Assembly: GCA_933228895.1 (NCBI GenBank)
Contig: OW121851.1
Coordinates: 109,761,271-109,825,270 of the forward strand
DNA: 64,000 nt
Reading direction: 5' to 3'
Source: Platycnemis pennipes
Taxonomy: Eukaryota; Arthropoda; Insecta; Odonata; Platycnemididae
The translations under genes were made by a program, and so were the position numbers. Below are positions 55,975-64,000 of the stretch, piece by piece. Numbering within the stretch: position 1 is the stretch's first letter; the number at the start of each line of letters is the position of its first letter. The notes beneath the pieces are model-generated. The model saw only the letters and a program-made list of their open reading frames with translations. It searched no databases and was not told the origin of the DNA.

Positions 55975-56690
55975 GAAAGACTTAATATCCAGTCCACCTT
56001 TCCCTTTTCCTTTCCTTTTTAAATCTTTACGTGAATCTTTTACGATCAATCGTTTTTCGCTATTTGAGGAGTCTTTGAGCGTAAGAATTGTGCTGAGAAT
56101 AATTGTATGTTTTTCTTTAAATTCGTCTGCGTCTGAATGCGGGTATTCAATGCATAACGGGTAATCACTAACTTAAAACGTTTACTCTTTTTCGTCTCCT
56201 TTTTATTTAATAAGAAAAAATACCGATAAAAATGCAGTGAGTAACTCCATCTTCTTTTTTAACTTGCCTTGAATGGTGATTTCTGGATATTTTTCCAGTT
56301 CAAGTCTCATTTATGCAATTAACATATTTATAGAATTCTCATATTTTATTGTGTACCCGAGTATTAATGCTTTATACACCTGTGCCTCATTTCCCCAGTT
56401 CTTGTCTCTCAAGGATTTATCTGAGTGAGTAACTGGAGCAAATATGTTTGCATATAGGGAACAAAAAAGGTGTTCTGGAGCAGCCAGTGTTATTAAGATT
56501 GAAGTGAAATTGAAAGCTTAAATAATTTTGATTAGAAACTATGACTCCATTGAATTTCCGGTTCATTGCAATCATTTGACAACAGGCTTGCGTTTTATTT
56601 GGGCTATGTTATATTTCTTGGGAGCGCTATAGCCATACGCAGCTCAAAATTTACATTGGTATCCTTTTTCTTCTTTCTCTTGCCTTTAAT
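55975..56690. other. AT-rich DNA, nothing recognised
   Basis: No supported gene or repeat is visible. Confidence 0.35.
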
Positions 56691-56696
56691 AAATAT

Positions 56697-56832
56697 TTTT
56701 GGTAATTTTCTTCATATCGTGCTTGTATACAAAAACTGTACATATCAAATGTGTGGATAATAAAAGCTTTTGGTAAATTTCTCCAATTCGTGCTTGTATA
56801 CAAAAACTGCACATATCAAATGTGTGGAAAGT
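56697..56832. repeat. 71-bp tandem duplication
   Basis: GTGCTTGTATACAAAAACTG is repeated with an offset of 71 bp (56719 and 56790). The surrounding ~60 bp of each copy also match (TTTTGGTAA..., CATATCAAATGTGTGGA) with few differences. Confidence 0.75.
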
Positions 56833-57054
56833 CTTTCGCTTAAAGTATTTAACCTTTATTAATTATCATTTTTCATTTGGTTAAAAAATATTCAATGATA
56901 TTCAAAATTTCCAGGTCCAAACCAAATTATTCTCTATCTACTCTGTAATGTTGCTGACCCATTCTTTGATTTTTAGTTGATTACTATCGGAATTTTTGGT
57001 CCTATTACTATGAGTGGCCAATAATGTTTAGTAAAAGCAATTACATTATCACTG

Positions 57055-57110
57055 GCCTTGAATCCTAAGATTGGTCTGATGCAGCTATCCCTTCGGCTTT
57101 TCTAATGTTT
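57055..57110 (-). mobile_element. RTE-like 3' end, minus-strand fragment
   Basis: The minus strand encodes GIAASDQS-like residues followed by a stop-like context (reverse of TCCTAAGATTGGTCTGATGC), which matches the AASNQSED end of the copy at 53592. Only ~50 bp are clear. Confidence 0.5.
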
Positions 57111-57299
57111 GTTTTCATTTGCTCATAGTAAAAATTTCTCTTATACTGCCTATTATATTTTCTCTGGATCAAAGCTATCTTCATTTTAGCCTATTACAAA
57201 TTAAGTTTTCTCGTTTGTTTAATGGGCCTCAGTCTACTTCTCTCTTCCCCTACTAATAGAATTTCATTTCCTGCTGTTTTTCTCCATCATCTGTCGTTC

Positions 57300-57480
57300 T
57301 AGAGAAAGTAGAAGGCTCATGAAAACTCTAAAAAGGAGATGAGACATCTCATGTTTTGAGACATTATGATCAGATGAAAACATTCCTAGAGGAAAAATAG
57401 GATGTTAAGAACGGCAAATGAAATCCTCATATAAGCCGCAGAGAACCTGGTAATAATCGAGGAACCGCATCAAATTCTCG
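57300..57480 (+). mobile_element. RTE-like fragment, decayed
   Basis: The plus strand contains a decayed version of the SLMKTLRRRRDNLIGYILRH and LMKTFVEGQVDEKNGK blocks of the copy at 53592. Clear residues include MKTF and DVKNGK, with frameshifts and stops. Confidence 0.55.
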
Positions 57481-57484
57481 ACTT

Positions 57485-58208
57485 TCTTCTTTCACTTATT
57501 ACTAGTTATCAATTTAAGTGTCTCTTTCACAAAATTCGGCTGATGTTTGCTAGTTATGGCTCATATGCGAATATCCCTGCGAAGGATACAAAGGACGTTT
57601 TACTAATTTTCTTACCTGGTAAACTCTCTACTCTCTCGGATGAAAGAAAGCCATTTTTAGCACCATATTCTTGGAGATTGAAACATGGTGTGAACCACAG
57701 GTGTGTTGCATTTGGAGTAGAATGGCTGAATAAATGTGGTTGGTGGCCGAAATAAATTACCCTGAGCCAGAAGAAAAAGAAAGAAGCGAGGGTTGTGGCA
57801 CAAATGGGTGAGAGAAAGGAAGCCGTTGCCGAGCAGCACACGAGATTTCCCATCTTACCCTCGGAGATGGAATTACCCTCCATTCTCACTTCAACTTTTT
57901 CTTACACCGGTGAGCAGAGGCCCTCTGCGAGGGGCTTTCATCCACCACTACCATTTTTTTGTGTCCGCTACATCCATTGCTTAGGTAATCTTCCACTTCG
58001 CTATTCCCATTATCGGTCTTACTTCCTTTTCAAAATCGTCTTCCTTCTCTTCAGTCGCAGTTTCTTCCTGATGAAACTAAACTTCAACGGCTATAGCCGT
58101 CTGCGCCAGCAGATCTGTTGCCAGCAAAATGGTCACTGCCGTTTTTTTTTTTTTTTGAAGATTCTTTACGAATGATGGCTACTCCTGTTTATAGCTTTTA
58201 AGAGAGAA
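57485..58208. other. Unassigned sequence
   Basis: Frames of 70-126 codons overlap on both strands here without any recognisable domain. A T15 run lies at 58142-58156. Confidence 0.35.
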
Positions 58209-58210
58209 TG

Positions 58211-58437
58211 TTAAGGCCGCTTTACACGATACAATTTTTTGTACAAACGAATGTATGAAACTAAGCAAAATTGAATGTTTGTCTGGATGTAATTAGAACA
58301 GGTTCTATTTCCCGTTCAGTCATTCAGGCATTCGCACAAGCGTTCACGCAATTTGCCGCTTTACACGGTACAATTTCCTCATACAAGCGTTTGTACAAGA
58401 AATTGTGCAAAAATTGTATCGCGTAAAGCGGCCTTTA
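58211..58437. mobile_element. 221-bp MITE with AGGCCGCTTTACACG ends and TTA duplication
   Basis: The element 58214-58434 starts AGGCCGCTTTACACGATACA and ends with the near-perfect inverse; TTA flanks it on both sides (58211 and 58435). Arms of ~40 bp include ACAATTTTT and TTGTACAAACG blocks. A TTA target fits the PIF/Harbinger (Tourist) superfamily. An additional CCGCTTTACACGGTACAATT copy lies internally at about 58356. Confidence 0.75.
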
Positions 58438-58439
58438 GA

Positions 58440-59390
58440 GTGTAATGTGAGAATATAAACCTATTATTGCTTTGTTTTCTATTTTTGTGTTGGCTCCCTT
58501 TTAACTACCATGTACACGTTTCGTGTGACGTGGTCGCAAGTGTTTTTTCAAAGTATCTGCGAGGTAGATTTTTTTCTGTAATTGAGCAAGAGCCAGAATG
58601 ACCGGTGTTACCGATGTACCATAATGAACCACAACCGAAAATTTACTAGTAGTCCAGCCACTGTTGTCTTTGATAATTCTAGAGGAGCCAAATGACAATA
58701 TAACGTGCGTAATTTTTTCAGAGAATGACGACTATTATGTGATTCTTCCTCTCTGGTATAGGTACGTGTGAAACTGGAAAGAAAAGGTTTCGTGGGACTA
58801 AAGGTGTTGCCCGTAAGCTCCCTAATCGGAGCCTTATGTCAACGCAGTGTCAGCAGGAGTTAGTGCACGGAGAGACACGCAAGGGATGTATTCTCTCTTC
58901 TCTTTTTTCCTCTCGCCTCTCTCTTCCGTCACTCACTACTTAGATTCCACTTTCCCCCTCCTTCCTTGGCTCTCCCGGGGTCTTTCCTTGGATTGTTCGG
59001 AGGTGGGATTTCGTCGACGTCCGGCGTCATTCGCCATCATCCCTCTCAACCAGTCGTTCCCTTATCCCCTATGTCGCTCATTCTCTGTGACGGGTAGCTC
59101 AGGAATTCTCGCCGTGGCGGATGAAGGAATTTCGCCTGTCCACATACTCTTGTCATGTCAGATTTCTAGTAAAACATCGTACACCATATGTTTTCCCTAG
59201 CTTATGGGGGCAGTAAGTAAGCAAGCCGTCGATTGATAGTTACAGGAATCCGTACATTACATAATGCTCATTTTCCACTTTTATCACTCCTCCTACTTTA
59301 ATAGTAGCATTCTCGATTTTTAGATGCTCCAACAGTTAAATTTATATCGCTCCATGCTGTCTAAATTCTTTAACCTGAAACTAACATATC
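58440..59390. other. Unassigned sequence
   Basis: Includes a pyrimidine-rich patch (58890-58985) and a 117-codon frame (58847-59200) with no domain. No repeat was recognised. Confidence 0.3.
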
Positions 59391-59394
59391 TTTG

Positions 59395-59485
59395 CCCGAG
59401 GTAGGATTCAAATCCGCGATCATTGGGATTTCAGGCCAGCACGTAATCGATACTGGATTCGACGGCCGGCTCCTGCTTTAACCCC
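59395..59485 (-). mobile_element. SINE tRNA-like head, minus strand
   Basis: On the minus strand GCGGATTTGAATCCTACC (B box) and TCGATTACGTGCTGGCC (A-box region) are correctly spaced. The body is not clear. Confidence 0.5.
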
Positions 59486-59579
59486 TTCCCCCTAGATTAC
59501 ATGGCGTTGCAAATGACTCCCTCTTTTTCATGGAAGATAAAGCAGAGATACTTTATAAGTAACTCAATAACTACTCATC

Positions 59580-59760
59580 ATCATCAATAGTAAGCTATCC
59601 TGAGATTGGTTTGAGGCAGCTCTCTCCTTCTCTCAGCTATTCTCATCATTTTCGTATTTCTTCTCTTTCACTTCCTTCATCACTTGTTATTTATATCTCA
59701 TATGAGACCATCCTCTGCCAATCTTCTCTTTTTCTTTTCGACGTCAGTATTAATTCAATG
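59580..59760 (-). mobile_element. RTE-like 3' end, minus-strand fragment
   Basis: On the minus strand the tail contains the equivalents of RYMEQVMKDV (QVMKEVKEKKYEN-like residues) and a decayed WRAASNQ end (reverse of GATTGGTTTGAGGCAGC). A CATCATCATC triplet tail lies at 59577-59586. Confidence 0.65.
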
Positions 59761-59764
59761 CTAT

Positions 59765-60995
59765 TCGTTTGCATCAAATTTGCTATTCAATTAAAGAAAG
59801 CATTTTTAAAGTATATTTTCCGCCGACGTGACGGAGGACTGAATTCCTTCTGCCTGTCGAAATTACTTAATAACGGGTTCTCCCAGCCTCTTTTAGCGTA
59901 ATGTACAATATTGATGGCCCTTTATATGTGTTGCATGATTTTAGTGTCTCATAGTATATATTCAGGTGTAATCGAGTGTGTTTTTTCATTTTTTTTTCAA
60001 TTTTAACTTTCTTGGGTTCGTCGAACCAGTATCCCTGTAGGTAGATGGTTCGACTTTACCTATTTGAGGTCCCAGGCATAAATCGAATTGAAGTCTCGGT
60101 GTGTAACTTTTTGGATCTTAGATATATAATAAACCGTAGGTGATTTAAATGAGAAATTGCTCTTATGTACACGCTCTAATTAAATCTATTCTAGCAATGA
60201 GTGATTTCGTAAGTTTAAGGAAAAATTGAAATAGGAAGATGAAAAAACAATCTTTTTGAGATATTTTACACCTCAACAGATTGATACAGAAAAGCATTAT
60301 CCCCCAATGCATGACATGCCATCGTGTCACGCAGGCATTCGGGCAGTTTCAACCGGGAGCAAATATATGATGCTAGTGATTGAATTCAGTGATGTCGGAA
60401 AGATCTCACACAATTCAAATCTCTCCCATCCCCCTCTCTTTCAATGGTAAATTAATGATAGAAAGGGTCATCCACAACGATATTACCTTATTATACAAAT
60501 GAATAATCCTCCTAAGATTTTATGCTAGACAGTGCGAATGCAACTTAGCAGTCTAAAAACCTTAAACTTAAGAGTACCGTTTGAAGAGACCTCCTTCATT
60601 GGAGAGGAAACATTTTTTCTAATTATTTTACTTGGAAAATTTCCCGCGAAAATTTTAATATTCGTCTGCGACATGCTCCGCAAAAGTTTCGGACGCTTAA
60701 TGAACATGGCTCGATGTTTGCCCACACAAACTCAATGTTAGGTTATATTACGCACTGGTCTTATTTCACCATAAACCATTAGGTTAATTGTTAAATTTTT
60801 CTCCAATCTTTACCATTTTTTTCAGTTTAGTCTGAGAATTAGATTGCATTTGTTGGCGTAGTAATCATTTATCCCAACTATTTTTCTTATTCATCCACCG
60901 GCTGCCTTTCCTCATTCCCAACCTCATACATATATTTAACGCCGTTCCAATCCGACATTGGAGCACATTTTATTTTTTTCCTGCGCATGAACTTT
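59765..60995. other. AT-rich DNA, nothing recognised
   Basis: Frames of 64-96 codons lack recognisable domains. No repeat was seen. Confidence 0.35.
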
Positions 60996-60999
60996 CCTC

Positions 61000-61395
61000 T
61001 TTGACTTCTTTTCTCTTCTCCCAACTTTTTCTTAAACCCTCAGACCCAATTCCCTTTTCATTCTCCTGCTTTCTAAGTTTTCACCCAGCCGAAGCCGCGG
61101 ATTCCCCTTGTCGCCCTATCCCTTTATTCTTCTTATTTTTTTTCCTCCCCCCTTACATGGCCTGTACCCTGAGGGAATGGAATATTCACCCCCTCTCCTT
61201 CCCTTGCTTCCCCACCTTTTTTCCGTCCCGTCAACCCCTTTTTTCTATCCCACCCTCTGCAGTCATTCGCCCCACCCTCCCTAATCCCATCGCTCCCAAG
61301 CCCCAGTCTACACCCTCCATCCTTCCCCTCCCCAAGAATCTCTCCCAGTCTCCTTTCTCCCTACTTTCCTCGCACTTGCTATCCCCGAGTCTCAA
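61000..61395. other. Pyrimidine-rich tract
   Basis: Nearly 400 bp of C/T-rich plus-strand sequence; the 132-codon frame (61001-61399) is S/P/F/L-rich as expected from such sequence. Followed by (CT)n at about 61508-61531. Confidence 0.5.
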
Positions 61396-61399
61396 CTGA

Positions 61400-63655
61400 G
61401 GAGTTTTAGTCGTCGTGTTTTGTCCTTTCCCTCCATCATCCTCGGGGAGTTTCTCATAATATCCTCACCGCGTTCCCATTTTCGTCCTTACATTTCGTGG
61501 CCATATAACTCTCTCTCTCTCTCTGTCTCTCAATTCTCTTTTATTGCCGTATTTTTACAAGCTGCTGGACATGCTATAGCTACAGCCAGTATCGATGAGG
61601 ACTGACTGTCAAGTTATTTGTGGTCAAGAGGATTTTGGTCAACTCTAGCGTCCTTCAACGTTGAAATCCGCTTAAACCGCGCTTGCACTGCGAAACATTC
61701 GTTTCAATAAATCAAGCTTGCTTTAAACATTGAACGTGCTTTCGACATAAATGGCGTTTGCTTTTAAAAAAAAAAATTTCTGCAGCATGATTTTATCCCT
61801 CCAATCTCTTCATATAGGTCGTAGAAAGATTTGGTAATGTGACAGCGCTATAGGATTTCCCGCCCGTGTATTGTGAATGAAAAATTGTTGCGCGCATGGA
61901 TATGCTCTAGTAAAAAAGGAATTTTTTATGCCTAAGGATGGTATATCTTACTTTTGATTTCGTCGACGATGTTCCTATTCTTAGCGAACCAGCAAAATAC
62001 GAACCTGCATCGAAAACTTAAATTTTAAATAGCATAATGGAATATATGAGCTGGTTTCCGGTTACAATCTCCAATGGGGCGTGAATGTTTGCTTTTTATA
62101 GGATTAAGAGCCTATAATAGCATGATGTAACGTTTGCCAATTACCTAAGCCTAAAGTTTAAAAAAGACCGATGGCGTTAAATGTGGATATTTACACGTAA
62201 ACAATTGTGTTCTACCGTAATTATGCACAATAAATTTTATCATGGCAATGCCCTTCTCATGCCAAAAAAAAATTAATATTATTTCTGTAATTATATTGAG
62301 TACATTTTAGTGCCATATCTATTTATGAAATTGTCGTTAAATGCCGGAAAGAATGTGCCTTTTCTTTTCCTTTTTATTTAACATCATGACATTTTAGGTG
62401 AGGGCATCCGCTGAGTACAAGAAGTGACGCATTCCCTGAATTTTAAGTAGTTTAAGTGTAACGAGATGAAATATTTATCTCCCTTTTAATAAGGAATGGT
62501 GGTGATGTAACATTGGCACTTAGGTTGACAATGGGAAATTTAAATCTATCACTTGATGGACTTGAGGGAATTATTCACCATCGATGGCGTGCTTCGTATT
62601 TAATCTGCCCCTAGGTCACATTCCCGAAGCATTCCCTTTTACGCGCATGGGACTCTGCAATGCCAGAGATTCCTGTGCTCATGGCATCTCTGAAGTTAAT
62701 TTCTTCCGTCTTCTTCCTGCCTCAGCCTCGTTTCCTCTTTCTTTAACGACTCTCTTCTTCCTTTCCTCTCCACATATCCCTGGTTCTTGTCCTTGGAAAA
62801 TTCCTACCCATTCCTTGTCCAAATACGCTGACTAAAAAAAGCAACCAGTCCACTTCCGGTCCACCATTTCTCCCTTCGTCCCCAATGTATTCTTTCCCCT
62901 TCTGGGGTTCTTCCGGCTCTCTATGTATCATCGTTTCCTTTGGAAACGCCCATCTTCCGTTTGCTCTGGAGTTTTGTGTATGGTGCTAACGGATCACGCA
63001 AATTGAACGTATCTATATTCTTCTTGTAATTCCTGAATCAGAAGAGGATATACGTGAACAATGCCTGAAGTCCTGTGGGTAAACGTGTGAAGTGATTCTA
63101 ATGTCGCATCCTAGATTTATGAATTTTTAGAAAATGATGATTAAAATTCAAATTTTGGATGCAAGACATACTGTATTAAATTCTGAGCAACGGCCTACGA
63201 TGCAGAAGAAAATCTAACCAAATCAATATTGGAAAATTGGATAGATTAGGAAATTGGGGGCTTACGCATTAGCTACAACACAGTTGTGCGTAGTAAACTA
63301 TGTAATAGGAATGCACTATAAATACCTGCAAAATGGGAATGGGGCTGTCCTCCTCCTTTCTTCTTGACTATTTTCCTTGTATAGACGTTGGTATTGAAGT
63401 TGCTGTGTCAGATTTTGTTTATGAATTCTGATATATAGTTCAGCGCTGTGAGTTGGGCTCGTTTGACTTCATGTTTTGAGTGGCTAATTTGGATATCTAC
63501 ACAAAAAACACTATGAATTAAAAATACCAATATCTCATCACAAGGGCATGGATTTTGAATGGTTTTTTTACAAGATTTCGTATTTCTCTTTGTATGACAC
63601 ATTAGATGGGATAAACTTAGCTCCCCCGTTTCGGAATAATATAAATATTTGTGAT
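61400..63655. other. 2.2 kb without recognised features
   Basis: AT-rich apart from a short pyrimidine-rich part near 62700-62900. The 61-83 codon frames lack domains. Nothing else was found. Confidence 0.35.
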
Positions 63656-63659
63656 GCTA

Positions 63660-64000
63660 ACTCACTTCAGGAACTATGGAAAGGATGTTGGCCAGACATA
63701 ACCTGAAGGTCAATAAAAAGAAGGCTAAGGTATTGGTATGCAGTAAGAAAAAAGAAGCCAGGACTAATGTCAAACTTGGAATACAAAAAATCGAAGAAGT
63801 GGAAGAGTTTTGTGACGTAGGATGCCGAGTTACGATGCGATGGACGAAGCAAAATAGAAATTTCCAGTAGAATTGCCCAGGCAAAAGTGCATTTTTTACC
63901 AAAAGAAGATTCTACTTAAAACTGCTAATACGAGCGTGGAAGTGAGGAAACATTTCATTTGAATATACATTTGGAGCATTCTACTATATTGCAGCGAAGC
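63660..64000 (+). mobile_element. RTE-like retrotransposon fragment, runs off the window
   Basis: The frame 63676-63870 encodes NLKVNKKKAKVLVCSKKK, then KIEEVEEFCDVGCRV. These match the segment just upstream of, and overlapping, the EVKEFCCLGSRVD start of the copy at 53592. After a frameshift near 63820 the RIAQAK-, SVEVRK- and WS-like blocks follow in another frame up to the window edge. It retains more of the 5' side than the other copies and continues beyond position 64000. Confidence 0.75.

Noticed and set aside
61001..61399. 132-codon plus-strand frame
   Set aside because: Translated pyrimidine tract, rich in S, P, F and L, with no domain.
1..64000. CRISPR array, prokaryotic operons or phage
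   Set aside because: Repeats have no regular spacing or spacers, and gene content, SINEs, LINEs and piggyBac are those of a eukaryote.

Overview
The window looks like repeat-rich, non-coding chromosomal DNA of an arthropod, most probably an insect. It is AT-rich and carries tRNA-derived SINEs, RTE-like and jockey/CR1-like non-LTR tails, a piggyBac element, a Ty1/copia remnant, many foldback (MITE-like) elements and a degenerate block built on the insect telomeric unit CCTAA. No host protein-coding gene, functional rRNA or tRNA gene, or CRISPR array could be supported. The only long reading frame is a piggyBac transposase. The species cannot be named from this sequence.

Layout. 1-9 kb: AT-rich DNA with minus-strand RTE tails, a TA-flanked MITE (2463-2724), a GC-rich block with an RFX X-box-like palindrome (3482-3495), a SINE and hAT-like debris. 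9-13 kb: pyrimidine-rich DNA, two nested foldback elements (10305-11215), a composite SINE (11600-12150) and the first copy of an unnamed dispersed repeat. 13-20 kb: mostly featureless, with SINE remnants. 20-25 kb: second copy of the dispersed repeat, a jockey/CR1-like LINE 3' end on the minus strand, SINEs, and a 673-bp element with ~145-bp terminal inverted repeats whose interior encodes a FLYWCH-like peptide. 27-31 kb is the most structured part: a decayed copia pol region on the minus strand, interrupted twice by hairpin insertions, a hammerhead-like motif, and two more hairpin insertions of the same design, partly bracketed by a ~30-bp inverted repeat pair 3.3 kb apart. 32.5-33.3 kb: an apparently exact 409-bp tandem duplication. 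37.05-39.62 kb: a piggyBac element with TTAA target duplication and an almost intact transposase. 40-52 kb: SINEs, a TATA-containing promoter-like segment, telomere-like repeats, and a 719-bp terminal-inverted-repeat element. 52-64 kb: the best RTE fragment (53592-54240), further RTE tails, a CAGGG-ended element flanked by ATGCG repeats, a TTA-flanked MITE and pyrimidine-rich tracts.

The features do not form a pathway; they record successive insertions. The most unusual signal is a set of four insertions (28109-28255, 28860-29063, 30728-30906, 30948-31153). Each has a 12-13 bp target duplication, a ~45-bp head that is alignable between copies, and then a hairpin with 37-58 bp arms whose sequence differs in every copy. 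Hammerhead-like and GAAAC(C)GG-type motifs near some of these hairpins suggest, as inference, a link to ribozyme-bearing retroelements such as Penelope-like elements or retrozymes.
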